Shown: positions 32,591 to 44,149, counted from the stretch's first letter. The stretch is 64,000 nucleotides of DNA from Cydia pomonella (GCF_033807575.1 NC_084710.1:17526357-17590356), one strand, 5' to 3'. Made by a program: numbers and translations. The notes: generated by a model not told the origin, from the sequence alone.

Positions 32591-33059
32591 TATTTATTTT
32601 TCTATTTTATTTAACATATACATAGTCCAAGAAGCATTTGGTATAAATACCTAATCGCCCCACTCCTGAAATTCTTATACAAGTGATACAAAAACCTGTC
32701 ATCAAAGGGATCAAAGCAAAACCGCTTACAGTCCTCAAAACGGTTGAAGCAATCGCCTTACCCATTGTTATGCTCACGATTTTTCCACAGCATCTGACTC
32801 CAAATTGTCTTATTGTCTCGTGAAATATCAGAGTATTCAGTTGGTTGGATCCATAAAAGTTTTTGTGAGCCACCTTAGGTCGTTGATTGATTTGAACGTG
32901 ATATGAATGCCTGTGGAGGGGATGGCCATTTTATTGGGATTGAGTGCCTTTACGAGATTTTTATGCGATCGTAGCAGTGAATTTTTCACTCACCTTCAAT
33001 TATATCTATTTTGGTGTAGGTATATGTATAACACATAAGAATGTAGCGCTCACGTATCT
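32591..33059. other. No gene recognised
   Basis: Contains an 88-codon minus-strand frame (32607-32873) with cysteines and hydrophobic stretches but no recognisable domain, start context or homology that I can name. Confidence 0.3.
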
Positions 33060-34490
33060 TTTAATTGGATGAATTCAAAATTAAAAAGAAAAATCTGAAA
33101 GTAGGACTCAAGGGCTCTTTTACAAGTCAATACAACATTTATAGTAAAATCATAGGGTGACATGAAAAATACATAAAAACATTTATAAATACAACAGCTA
33201 ATAATCGTAAAATAAATAATTACTACAATACGACAGAGTTGTATAGTCTCTATGGTTAAAAATACATTAAATCTGGGGATGTAAAAGGTCCTCTATGTCA
33301 AAGTACTAAAACTAATAAGATTTGGAGGTGTAAAGTCTCTCCAAGTGTCAAAATGAAATTAATACTAAATAAATTAAACGTGTCTAGACTGTTAAGCTAG
33401 CAGTCTCATAATCAAATGCGATAATAATAGCCATTAATAAGATCTGGAGATGTAAAGGCTCTCCAAGTGTCAAAAAAAAAACAAGTGTATGAAATACATG
33501 TTTCACGTCAAGAGAATCTTAAGCTAACAATCTTAAAACTAGTTCTACAGAATACATAACTACTATGAATCTAATAAGTCAATGATATAATCAAAATAAC
33601 TAAACATAAATACATATCGTAAGGTTGAACAACAGTCATGTGCCCTTTGCCTCTCCGGGACACTGCTAGCAAAACTATGACAGCTTTTGAGACTGGATAC
33701 TTGGCCATGGTTCCTTGTCTCCAAAGTAGTCATCTTTTTTATAGTATCCATTTTTGAGATGACATATTTTTTGAATGAAGTATAGAGCAGGTTTCATGCC
33801 TCTAAAGGTACTTTGTCATAAAATGTTACACAGTTTCCTATGAACGACTTTTTAACTCTCTGTAGACGAAACTTGGAGACTACTAACTTATGTTTATTTC
33901 GTGTATTATAACAATGGACATCAGACGGTTTCTTAAAGGACTTTACAGTACATATGGTGCTACTTTATAGCACTAGTGCGAAAATTAGCATATTACGTTA
34001 CTGTGTCGAACATTTAAAGAGCCATATGTACTGTAAAACGTTGTACGATACGTGTGCGAATAGGTAATTCGCAACTCGTGTCGATTTAAAACACTCCCTT
34101 CGGTCGTCTTTTAATTTATCGCCACTCGTTTCGAATTTCCTATTTTTCGCACTTGTATCGTAATGTACTATTATATTCTTATGCGTATACATTATCACAT
34201 CTAGTATGTATTGTGAAACTACTGTGACAATATATTTTTCCTTAAATCTTTCTCTCAGTGAGTCACGAGAAGCTGTAAAAAGTTGTAAATAGATCTGATT
34301 GCTCTCTTCTGAAGAACGAAAATGGTTTCTATTTCAGCTGCCTTTCCCCACGCCAGTATGCCATAAGACATAATACTGTGAAAGTATCTGAAGTAAACTA
34401 GGCGAGCTGTGTCCACGTCAGTGAACTGCCTGATTCTGCTTACTGCATACGCGACAGAAGTCAGCGTTTTCGCCAGGGCAGATATGTAAG
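33060..34490 (-). pseudogene. Antisense CR1-like LINE, C-terminal RT part and 3' UTR
   Basis: On the minus strand, 34490 down to about 34250 encodes ISALAKTLTSVAYAVSRIRQ, then DVDTARLVYFRYFHSIMSYG and ILAWG, then IFVLQKRAIRSIYN. This is the region C-terminal to the reverse transcriptase palm in CR1/jockey-like LINEs; compare SAVFALRKLK...YYAHFHSLMTYGVLIWGNS in the LINE at 61715-63231. Further down, KLVVSKFRLQRVKKSFIGNC then FYDKVPLEA continues the ORF end. The 3' UTR to about 33060 holds three imperfect copies of a motif like CTTTACATCTCCAGATCTTA. A second, 3' UTR-only copy is at 39470-39775. The ORF is split by the repeat at 33942-34174. The 5' part, including YADD, is missing. Confidence 0.75.
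33942..34174. mobile_element. Repeat with ACAGTACATATGG end, nested in the LINE
   Basis: Runs from TTTACAGTACATATGGTGCT through GCACTAGTGCGAAAATTAGC and CCATATGTACTGTAAAACG to GCACTTGTATCGTAATGTAC. A second copy at 37321-37513 lacks an internal part between GTGTCGA and CTCGTTT. ACAGTACATATGG and CCATATGTACTGT are inverted inside it. It interrupts the coding part of the antisense LINE at 33060-34490 and is therefore younger. A 66-codon frame here is a shadow. Confidence 0.65.
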
Positions 34491-34491
34491 G

Positions 34492-34740
34492 CTAATTCCC
34501 TCTAATTTTTGAACCATGGAGCCAAAACTTATTAAAAAATCTTAAAATAAAAGTTTAACAAGTAATTTCAATTAAAACATGATCATTCCAGCCGTTTTTG
34601 CAAAAGTTTTATCTTCTTAGTAAAAAGACTACTCTCTTATGCTTATAATGTACACGATACTAATTCTGACAGAATAGTAACTACGAAACCCTACACTGAT
34701 CATAGCCCGACGTACTCTTGGCTGATTTTATTTAAAGTAA
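34492..34740 (+). mobile_element. GGGTTCCGTA-family variant, 3' part only
   Basis: CTCTAATTTTTGAACCATGG leads to TAACTACGAAACCC, then TGATCATAGCCCGACGTACT and CTTGGCTGATTTTATTT. The terminus corresponds to the subfamily at 23812-24481 (CATGGCCCGACATGCTCTTGG type). The 5' end is missing. Confidence 0.55.
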
Positions 34741-34944
34741 TGAACCTATCATTTTCAATTCTGGCAAATTGTATTTCAGCATAGATAGCTACTTCAATAT
34801 GCAATCGTTTTTGTATAGGGACTATTATTCACCAAATTTCATCTGACACTAGCCAATTTATTTTCAACAACACAATTTGTTTTCTTTGTTGTCACCAATG
34901 ACTTTCAGAACTTTAGTTCGGAATATTATTTGATATGTACCACT

Positions 34945-35100
34945 CGCTTTTCGGTAAAGAAAAACATCGTAAGGAAACCTGAACACATCTGCGAAGAAAT
35001 TCAAAATGTATACGTGTACCCAAACATTGGGACAGCGTGCGAACTATAACCCAAGCCCTCTCGCGCATGAGAGAAGTACCTAGAAGGGGGACGTAAATAG
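34945..35100 (+). mobile_element. Retroelement-derived repeat (AACATCGTRAGGAAACCTG)
   Basis: TTTTCGGTAAAGAAAAACAT, then CGTAAGGAAACCTGAACACA and TCTGCGAAGAAATTC, followed by TGGGACAGCGTGCGAACTAT and CCCTCTCGCGCATGAGAG, matches in order a repeat I know as one of the most common in moth and butterfly genomes. The overlapping 73-codon minus-strand frame is a shadow. Confidence 0.5.
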
Positions 35101-35162
35101 GCTGAATTATTATTAATAATGTCTCGACCAACACTAAGAGAGACTCTCGCTGGGTGGCTGGA

Positions 35163-35444
35163 TCATGGGTCAGATGCAGAAGGTGGTAGTCTTGGACATG
35201 GCGTGTATAGTACTGCGGTTCTTTTCTCTGCGGCCCTGACCACCGGCGGCTTGGCCCAAGGCTTGCTTGCCTGCAGCATTTCTTCGCTGCACTGCAATTG
35301 CTGTTGAAACAGGTACGATACAGAGCGGGGGTTGCAGCTCCTCTCCCAAAGATGCCGACCCAGTTCTGAAATCAGGCGGCGAGCCTCAGAACCCCAGGGC
35401 CCCGCGGTCTCTATTTCCACCGGTACGAAATCATATAGCTCCAC
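35163..35444 (-). pseudogene. Retroelement ORF C-terminal fragment, frameshifted
   Basis: The minus-strand frame reads FVPVEIETAGPWGSEARRLI, then SELGRHLWERSCNPRSVSYL and FQQ. Shifting frame there gives AIAVQRRNAAG, matching AQRISIAIQRGNAAS at the window's left edge (1-212). I associate FxPVxxETxGPW...LGRRL...QRxxxAxQRGNAAS with the C-terminus of a retroelement-encoded protein in invertebrates. An 18-residue stretch is continuous before the shift. Higher GC than its surroundings fits coding origin. The plus-strand frame at 35119-35307 is a shadow. Confidence 0.6.
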
Positions 35445-35965
35445 ATATACTGTGTAGCTTTAGTTTACGGTAAACTGTTGAATGAGTTTTCGAATATAAC
35501 ATACGATTATTACGCGTGATGGGACAATATTATTAGTCTGAGGTGAGCGTTTTCCGCGCGAAACTGAATTATTGAAGCAATATAATCTTGGAACGTTTCA
35601 AACGCGAAATGCTTTGAACGTGACTTGAAATCGTTTACTGAATTATTATATAGCGTGGCATACTGTTACTGATAGGTACTTATTAAATGACAACAGATAG
35701 CTATGGATATCGTATTTTGTCCAACGATGATATTGATCTCGATCGTTACTAATTATATTAAATGACATTTTAAATTATACCAAGTAAGTATAATTAAACA
35801 CTGACGCTACTTAAAGCTAAAGCGGTGACTCTACTTGTACCTAATGTACACGTAAGAAAAAAAAGTTAATTTTATTGTTTAAGTTAACTTTGTTTAACAA
35901 CGAAGTTGTTTGTATTATCGACAATATATTTGTGTCAATCACTTTTTAAAGACATCCCTTATATT
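35445..35965. other. No gene recognised
   Basis: AT-rich DNA with no frame or repeat ends seen. Confidence 0.35.
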
Positions 35966-36186
35966 GATACACTCATCCAACCCAGAGGGTAAACAAGGCC
36001 TTATTGGGATTAGTCCGGTTTCTTCACAATGTTTTTCTTCACCGAAAAGCGACTGGTAAATATCAAATGATATTTCGAAAATTAGTTCTAAAAAACTCGT
36101 TGGTACGAGCCGAGGTTAAAACCCGCGACCTCCGGATTGAAAGTCGCACGCTCTTACCGCTAGGCCACCAGCGCTTCTTTAACACA
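35966..36186 (-). mobile_element. tRNA-derived SINE, family S2, near-complete 5' part
   Basis: On the minus strand the head reads GCGCTGGTGGCCTAGCGGTA with box A TGGCCTAGCGGT (about 36156-36167), then a box B-like GGGTTTTAACC (about 36114-36124, from GGTTCRANTCC). The body has CGAAATATCATTTGATATTT, then AACCGGACTAATCCCAATAA and GGCCTTGTTTACCCTCTGGG. The same body occurs at 53325-53540 (plus), 58605-58855 (minus) and, as a tail only, 41820-41910 (minus). The 77-codon plus-strand frame is a shadow. Confidence 0.75.
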
Positions 36187-37320
36187 AAAACCACAAAAAA
36201 TTATAACATTTCATATAAATGGAATCATTTTCATTAAGTAGATATGATATTATTTTGAATTTCAATGTCAACCTATAATGTGTGCCTAAACATCGTGTTT
36301 TTTTTTTTCGCTAATTTCAAGGGTGCATTCCTAAGCTTAAATTAAGTAACTTTCTCAAAGACACCGGTATTCTAATTAACTTAATTTTAGAGATAATCAA
36401 TAATTTATTTTTTACGAACGTGTACACTTGCCTCAAGGCCTGTTTACATATTGATTACTGTTTAGTACGAGTTTGTACTTTGCTAGTAAACATAAGTAAT
36501 AGTTAGTAAAGATATGTCATAGTTTTCACTTGTTTGGTTGATTTAAATGTAATGCCCGTGTTACAACAACGCTACGAGTATATGGAATATTTAATTACTT
36601 TTTATTAAAACAAAACAATTGAATATCAACTATGCCATGTAGTTTCCTTAAACGTACTTACCGAGACCCCGAAGTTTACGGAATTCAATAAAAACATGTA
36701 TAAAGTTTGAGATATATTGTATTGTTTTCATCAATTTGTAGACGAGTTCATTACAAACAATCGTATCAAAGAATTTGCGTCTCTTGGCTCCCTTGAGATC
36801 AAAACAGCGCAATCTTAACGTATTAATCAAATTTTATAAAAGTACTTTGATAGCAAATCGGATCAATCTATGAGAATTGTGACTTCAGTTATTATTCTAG
36901 ATAATTCTAGATTAATGAAAATTCAGATTTCTATACTATTTTTATTTCTTCTGAAAATGAGAATTAGATCTTTTTCGGAGGAATTGACAGTTGGCTTAAA
37001 ACTTTTATATAGACTAAAAAAATTAAGTTTTTTGTCTATGTTAAAATTCCTTGATATCATGCATACTTAGTTTGTTAGTTCACGCAGGTACATTCAAGGA
37101 ATTTTATTCCCAACCCATTTCGTTGAAATGTTACACATTCGGAATACATTAAGGTCGAAAATTGCGACATATCAAAGCAACGTCGTGCTTTATTAGCTAG
37201 CGCGTAATGGTGACAGTTTGCTGTACGATATTGAGCCTTAGGTAGGTGGGAAATTGAATTTCTTATCTGTACAAATATTTATATAAATTGTTATGCTATG
37301 CAACTCCTATTTTCTTAATC
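36187..37320. other. No gene recognised (1.1 kb)
   Basis: AT-rich DNA with short frames of 60-66 codons (36648-36830 minus, 36870-37070 plus) lacking recognisable content. Confidence 0.35.
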
Positions 37321-37513
37321 TTTACAGTACATATGGTGCTACTTTTCCGCACTAGTGCGTAAATTAGCATATAACGTTACTGTGTCGAACATTTAAAGGG
37401 CCATATGTACTGTAAAACGTTGTACGATACATGTGCGAACAGGTAATTCGCAACTCGTGTCGACTCGTTTTGAATTTCTTATTTTTCGCACTTGTATCGT
37501 AATGTACTATTAT
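37321..37513. mobile_element. ACAGTACATATGG repeat, second copy
   Basis: Parallel to 33942-34174: TTTACAGTACATATGGTGCT, GCACTAGTGCGTAAATTAGC, then CCATATGTACTGTAAAACG and GCACTTGTATCGTAATGTAC. It is shorter by an internal deletion of roughly 40 bp near GTGTCGACTCG. Both copies are in the same orientation. Confidence 0.65.
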
Positions 37514-38066
37514 TGCTTTATTTAAAAAAGTGTGCCAAATTGTATTCACAGAAAACCTGTAGCAAACTATTACTTTGCAGAACTAGTTACATAACTTATC
37601 GCCAGACGACAGCAACAGAAATTATTAGTCTGTCGTACCTATATTAAATAAGATAATTATCATTATTTTAAAGGCAAAAATTGACACGGTCTCATTCATA
37701 TATTCGAAAAAATAAAAATAGGCTGTCGATGTATACAAAATTCGCTCGGTATTATTTGCACGGATACAAGATGTAAACCGTAAGCTAGGTAGGTATATCT
37801 AGATTTAAAAAATACATAAATACGACACGAATATAATATTATAGTGAGAGGTCTGAAATTAGTACCATAATACTGATGTCATTTTCACGATTTTTACACA
37901 TAATATTAGTGACTGTACTAAGCGTAAACGAATATCACCAGATTAAAAACTGGACATCGTGAGTGTCGTGTGTCGACTGAGTGAAATCCCTAGTGTAAAG
38001 CGTTTAAGTTAATAAATACTTAAGACCGAGTTAAGTGTGGTTCTAAAAACTCGCGCGGCTTAGATA
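37514..38066. other. No gene recognised
   Basis: AT-rich DNA without repeat ends. Confidence 0.35.
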
Positions 38067-38452
38067 CGGCCCTATTCGAAGAATGAGATACGATAACGAT
38101 AAGTTCTACGGTAACAGCGTGATTCCATTTTTATCACTTGTCACTATTCCCGACACTTTCGCGCTTACATACTTGTTAGAACGTGACAGGCATGGTGACA
38201 ATGATCAAGAGCCGACTATCTTAGCCCTACTGGTTTAGATAAGTTTTCATTTAGATATCGTTTGTATGTCGTATATTTGACAGAAACAGCTCGATTCGGG
38301 TAACCAATGTCACGTTGACGTTGGAAATATCGTAGATAGATCTTATTGGGATCACAGCGGAATCGAAATAAACGTCAATTTTGAGATGTCATTTCGTTAT
38401 CGATCTTTTAAAGATCTTAAACGTGTCTTAATCACAATCCGAATCCGGCCGC
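38067..38452. mobile_element. Probable MITE with CGGCC(C/G)NATTCG termini
   Basis: CGGCCCTATTCGAAGAATGA on the left is roughly mirrored by the reverse complement of the right end, CGGCCGGATTCGGATTGTGA. The interior (GAGATACGATAACGATAAG, then CTATTCCCGACACTTTCGCG, then GACGTTGGAAATATCG) resembles a lepidopteran non-autonomous element I have seen many times. No ORF. Confidence 0.5.
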
Positions 38453-39469
38453 TAATTATTCTTCAAATTTCAAATCGGGCCGATAGCCTTTCTTGCTCCG
38501 GGATCATAATGTTGTATATGAAACGTCAGGGGTTATTTTAAAGCTTAAGTTAATACGATAAAATTCCCCATAGCTCTGATTCAAATCTGGATTCCCGAAA
38601 ACATTCTTATGGATTTCTGCGAACTAACCAATGTATCGACATTTCAGTTTCATGTTTATAAATGATTCGTTAGATACACCCCTATTCTAATACAATATCT
38701 TTAACGTTAATTATAGGTAAGGTCAGCGAAAATCTCTTTTGTAGGTATGTATTTAGTAGATGTAGATATGTAGTAAAATGTACGTATAGACGTTCCTTAT
38801 TGAATTTTGGTATATGAGTTTGCAGAATGTAGACTCATTTTTTACTTTGTTTATGAGTTTGATTAATCCTGTCTACTTATAATACCTATATTGTTCATAA
38901 ATCTTCTTCTTCAACCTAGCGTTTTCTTAAAATCTTCTCCATATTTCCCAGTCTTCGGCATCCTCAGATGTGAGATTGTTCATAAATATTTTCAATGTAA
39001 TTTATTTTGTTAAACTGTATGCGACTACATGCAAGAGGAGCAGAGCTGTAACGATTTTTTTATCTATCCTCCTGACGACCAGCAGCGTCCTATACATACT
39101 ACATAGGCTCCAACGAAAATTTTACTTTTTATAAATTTGACAGAGTTAATTTAATCAGGCAACTTTTGATACTCGGCTATAAGTGTATTTAAGTTTCCCT
39201 ATTGGATAGATACTAGTGGCTAAGGCACATCAATGACAAGTTCAGTAGTCAGAAAGATCGACATTCCCTTGGCGAAGTTTACTTTATGCCGCGCACGTTT
39301 CAAATAACGGATTCATGTGGTTTGCATTAATGGTATGCGTTGCAGTGGGTTCCGTCTGTCTTTGAGATGAGTGAAAAGGTATGTATAGTGTCGCATCAAG
39401 TACAGTTCGAGGACAAAACTGTGGAGTCTCACGCGCTTGGTTTCAAAATTCAAAAATGTATTCTCCAAG
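38453..39469. other. No gene; small LINE-derived piece near 38900
   Basis: CTTCTTCTTCAACCTAGCGT, then CCAGTCTTCGGCATCCTCAG at 38905-38980, resembles an antisense retroelement tail with (GAA)n. The rest is unassigned. Confidence 0.3.
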
Positions 39470-39775
39470 TAGGCTTTAAGGGCTCTTTTACAAATCAATA
39501 AAACATTTATAGTAACATCATACTCGTATAGTGACATGAAAAATACATCAAAAAATTATAAATACAGCAGCCAATACCTGGGTAAACATTACATTATAAT
39601 AATCTTAAAATAAATAATTACTACAATATAACAGAGATGTATAGTGCTTAAAAATACCTTAAATCTGGGGATGTAAAAGGTCCCCAATGTTAGAGTACTA
39701 ATACTAATAAGATTTGGAGGTGTAAAGTCTCTTCAAGTGTCAAAATAAAATTTATACTAAATAAATCAATCGGTT
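39470..39775 (-). mobile_element. CR1-like LINE 3' UTR, second copy
   Basis: GGGCTCTTTTACAAATCAAT, then TTAAATCTGGGGATGTAAAA and TAAGATTTGGAGGTGTAAAG, matches 33100-33360 in order and orientation. Only the 3' UTR is present, so this is a 5'-truncated insertion. Confidence 0.7.
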
Positions 39776-41194
39776 CTCGCTCCCGCTCGGCGCATACTTT
39801 ACGATTCTTCAGACTTCGTGCACAAATTGTAAATTTTTATTTTCAGTAAGTAACGAATAATAATTCCCATTATTACTTGACTAACTTGCGTTTAAACTTT
39901 GAACAAAAAGGTGGCTAAAATTAATGATTTTACGTACATAACATGAATATTTGTAAAGTGGTATCTTTAAGTAGCTAAATTAACTGACGTTTGCCTATGT
40001 CTACATATTGATTTAATAAGATTACCGCACTTTTTATAATGGATATTGTTATTTTCACACTTTTTATGAAGTCACATTATTTTTAAGTTTACATGTACCT
40101 AGTTACGCCATATTTATATTTTTACGATGAGATTACAAAACATTTTTTCAATCTGTTATCTTTTTCCTCTCTCCATGATGTCGTTTTAGAAAAAATACCG
40201 TATATCTATAAATAAACTTTGGTATAAAAAACGCAGTCATCAACATCAATGGCAATCAGTTGTCGTACGACTTTTTTAGAGCGGTGTAACCTGGACGGTT
40301 TATCCCCACATCAACCGTTCGATTTGGGCTATCAACCAGAATAGGGTCGCGGATTTACGAGCGGCGTTTGTAGGTTACAGAGCCACATATTCAGTTGAAG
40401 TCTGTTTATGTATTCGCTTACCTGACAGATGTCTGTTTTTGCGTTCGATGCTTTTGCGGTGTGTGGGAAACCGTAGCATTAAAAGTATAAACTCTTTATA
40501 GTAGAAGTGGCGACCCCTCCCTCATTTGATACATAGATATGCCCCATAGTATATGTGATGCTAAGTTTTAAAATTCGAAACCGAAACTATAAAAAAATAA
40601 ATGTCATTTACGTCATTTGGTTACGTTATTTGTTGTTTTAAAAGTACGTACGCCATATACGTCATTTGAGACAAAGATGAAATTAGTTGCAAATGTTCAG
40701 AAAGAAAGAAAAAAACGAATAATAAAATAGTTTACTTATTAGCCTCGGCTCACTTTACCTTACCTACCTTATCAAGAGATTGTATATTGAACAAGTTAGG
40801 AGAGGACAAATCTATTTTATTAAGTAGACAAGGAAATATTTCCAAGGATTCAATTAATAGGGTTAAATTCCACTTAATTTAATTAACCCTTTCGCCCTCC
40901 AGAGCTTATGCGTCCCATGAGCTTTACGAATAACATATTTAATAGGATAAACCCAACACCTTAATTATTACTATTCACAAAACCGCTTGCTGCTTACTTG
41001 AATTTAATAAAACTGTTATAACAAAAGCAATTTTATTGTGTATAAAATAGAGTTTAAAACTCAAAACCTATAATGAATAGCTACTTCACTAGGAATTAAA
41101 TAATTGGACTAGTTAGGTACTCTTTTATAAAATATTCGAAAAGATAAATAGATGTATGTTTATTTGTTAGGTTAGTCGTTGTGGGCAATTCCAA
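39776..41194. other. No gene recognised (1.4 kb)
   Basis: Unassigned. The block 40255-40420 (TAACCTGGACGGTTTATCCC, then GGGTCGCGGATTTACGAGCG) is of higher complexity than its surroundings and not obviously repetitive. Confidence 0.3.
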
Positions 41195-41330
41195 GTCACT
41201 TGTATGTATGTATGTATGTATATACTTTATTGTACATAGAAATAAAAACACGAAAAACACAGTTACAGAGTAAATTAAATACAACAAAGGCGAACTTATC
41301 CCTGTATGGGACTTGTTTGCATAAACTCTT
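41195..41330 (-). mobile_element. Antisense LINE 3' end with (GTAT)n tail
   Basis: A GTATGTATGTATGTATGTAT tract (41203-41222) is followed by ACTTTATTGTACATAGAAAT and AAGGCGAACTTATCCC. On the minus strand this is a 3' UTR with GTACAATAAAGT, a polyadenylation signal, and a (ATAC)n tail. It resembles the family at 29030-29160 and 60840-60960. Confidence 0.55.
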
Positions 41331-41589
41331 AAGGTTGCCATTAATGTTAGCTAATAAACAATCTTACAAATACATCTGTTCTTACAATAAGGTTAATAGA
41401 TTTTTTGTGAGCAATCGACGACGTATATTTAAATACAAAGAAAATTTAAATAAGTCTTAGGCAAAAATTTAATTTTGACTGTTCTTTTCTTTCCGCAAAC
41501 AACTAATACTAATCGAGATAATTCTAACAACCCCAAACACAATTAATTTGCGTTGTTTTATCACATAGATCCCATGGCCACCTCCTGTC

Positions 41590-41760
41590 TCCATCATCAT
41601 AATAACAGCTTCATGTTATCATAATACTGTATCGTCATCCGAATAAAATTTCAGCTCAATCGGAAATTGAAAAGCGGGTCAAATTTAGCTTCCAAGATAT
41701 GACTTAACTAACGTACATACTCGTACATACTAACAGGGCAAGTTAAATAAAAACTTGTAA
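41590..41760 (+). repeat. Dispersed repeat (AAATTTCAGCTCAATCGGAA)
   Basis: CGAATAAAATTTCAGCTCAA, then TCGGAAATTGAAAAGCGGGT and CAAATTTAGCTTCCAAGATA, followed by CAGGGCAAGTTAAATAAAAA, matches in order a widespread repeat I remember from moths. No ORF. Confidence 0.4.
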
Positions 41761-41819
41761 AAAACAAAATAAGTGGAAACAAAATGATCTTTTGGTAAAA
41801 ATATAGCAGACTTCTGAAA

Positions 41820-41910
41820 AATTTCTCCTCTTCTTCTTCTTTCTTGCGTTATCCCGACATTTTGCCACGGCTCATGGAAGCCTGGGGTCCGCTTGTAAAA
41901 TTCCATTTCC
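41820..41910 (-). mobile_element. SINE S2 3' tail
   Basis: TTGCGTTATCCCGACATTTT, then GCCACGGCTCATGGAAGCCT and GGGGTCCGCTTG, is the antisense of the tail at 53455-53540 (AAGCGGACTCCCAAGCTCCC, then TGGCAAAAATGCCGGGAC). The CTTCTTCTT tract at its left is the (GAA)n tail. Confidence 0.6.
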
Positions 41911-42331
41911 AAATAACTAGTCCGCGTAATGTTAACGTAATGTTACTTTAAGAACCAAATAAGAGCATGTGTTTTATCCAATAAGCTTCAAATTAACTTT
42001 ATTCTGTACCAGCTTTAAATGTAATTACGCCCCAATAATCTCACATCACTGTAAAGCCGCGCTGCATGTGACATCTTAAATCTTCTTCAGCATTGTATAT
42101 GAATCCAGAGAGATTTATATAAACAAAATGATTTATTGCGAGGCATAAAAAATACAGTTTCAACTCACAAAGATCTTAATGTGTTTATGTCTGTATATAA
42201 AATAAAGTGCTAAAGAGATTGGAAGAATAATTTATGCATTTGAATAGAATATGAAGGAAACAAGGCTGTACCAAAATATGATTCCCATCTACCAAGCAGG
42301 GCCGAACAGCCGACCGACGGGCCTTTTCTTA
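41911..42331. other. No gene recognised
   Basis: AT-rich DNA with no features. Confidence 0.35.
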
Positions 42332-42704
42332 TTAAAGGTGCAGTGTGTTAAGCCAGCAGAGTTTTTAGAATAATGTACCGTTTTTGCAGATCATATGGTT
42401 GGCAATAATAAAAAAAATATGAATAGCAATCCTGAGTTCAGCGATTACAAAACTTTCGCTCGATAGAAAAAAATCACGAACATGGGTCTAAAACGTACAT
42501 TTTTTTTAAATATCTATGCTAAAGTAACATGAAAATAGATTCCAAAATATGTATAATATTATTTTTGAACAATATCATCGATTTTTTTTGTGAAAAAATA
42601 ACAATTCAATAACAATGATAACGGCGATATCGGACACGCACAGCCGTCCACTCAGTGCTCAGCAAGCTGCGTTCGGAGAAGGACCTAAATTCACTGCACC
42701 TTAA
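42332..42704. mobile_element. Probable MITE with TTAA borders and GGTGCAGTG tips
   Basis: TTAA at 42332-42335 is followed by AGGTGCAGTG. The right edge is CACTGCACC followed by TTAA (42701-42704). The TIR is short and offset by one base, so boundary confidence is moderate. It could share TTAA targeting with the 3.6-kb twin elements, though its tips differ. A GC-richer block near 42640-42690 lies inside the right end. No ORF. Confidence 0.45.
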
Positions 42705-44149
42705 TAACTCTACTGAAAGGACTCTATTAAGGAATATTACAAATCAAGCATAATTTATTATTATGTTCAATGTATTTTTAACCAGAAAAGTTAAAAATTC
42801 CAGAAAAAGTATAATTAGTATCTTAATTTGTGATAGTTATAAGTATTAATTTAGTTTACGTTTCTTAGATTGTAACGTGCAGTCAGTTATTAAATTTAAA
42901 ACAAAGACATATGTAATGTGTAATCTAAGTTTGCGGTTTCTTGTTTATTAATTACATAATAAGTTTTCTAAATAATCTAATTGCTGTATCAAATAATTTA
43001 TTTTACATTTCCTAAGTACAATTTTGAATATCAAAGAAACATTCAACGAACCATATTTTAGTTTTAAATAAAATTAACTGAAGAGCCCATCACTTCTGAA
43101 TGGATTTACTAATTATTGTAACCGTTATTTTTGGTAATTTACATCGATTCTATAAGAACTCCATCATTAATAGCTTTCTCTAAGCCCTCCATTTTCAGTA
43201 AGAAAATTATTAATAAGCCACGTTCCTTATATTTTGATAAACCAACCGTCAAATTGCCTCTAGCTCTTGAAATACTTATTCGTTTCTTCGGCAAGATTCT
43301 ACGATAACTTTTTTTTACAATTCAGCTTATTGTTTCGGTTTTAAAATAAAATTCGTTTGGTTCTTCTATCATAATCAACTTAAATTCTCAGTGAACACTG
43401 CTATCCCAAATTTTGTCTGGTTTGAAAAAAGAATGATGCTCCAATAAACTAAGTATAAGATGTACATATGTAATTTTAATAACAAAACTTCGATGAGACA
43501 CAGACATATCATGTACATTAATATGTACATGATGTACATTCTAATTAAGTGACTATTATTGGTATTTGCCAAGCTCCCTAATAAGCAAGCATTGTATGTA
43601 CCTATTGAGAAAAATGAAATCAGAATAGGAAACAGGTAAACAATTAAATTGTATCTATACCTACTCGTATTTAGAGAGATTATGTAGGTACGAGTAGGTA
43701 TATCTTGAGAGTTTGAGAGCGCTTACATTTTTTGCATTCACAGCTCAAGTGCTGGCCAACACACTTTGTAAGTTGGAACCGCACATGACCATGGCGCTTT
43801 AAAAGCACTGATATTGTCACATATCTGGAAATAAAATTAATCATACGCTCAATGTCACGAAACTTTCATTACATTACATCGAACAGAGGCCTTTGTGTGA
43901 GTTGGCGCGAATATCCGGCCCAACGTAATGACTTTCTTAGGGTTCTGATTTATTGTAGACATTAAAGCAATATATTTACCTAGATCTATTTTAAATATTC
44001 TTTATCATACGATCAGTCTGGTGGTAAGGGCTCCACGACGCTTATAGACGCTTTCAGCGGCGTTCATATTTAATAATCTATCATTAGTTTGATTGATATG
44101 ATATTAGTTTTCATCTAGCACATCTAACAACCTAACAACAACACCTAGC
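42705..44149. other. No gene recognised (1.4 kb)
   Basis: AT-rich DNA. A small inverted repeat (CCTACTCGTA near 43661 and TACGAGTAGG near 43690) and CATGTACATTAATATGTACATG near 43510 (given here in two parts: CATGTACATT, AATGTACATG-like) are visible. No gene. Confidence 0.3.

Noticed and set aside
32607..32873. An 88-codon minus-strand frame
   Set aside because: No recognisable domain and no supporting signals; its length is within what chance allows here.
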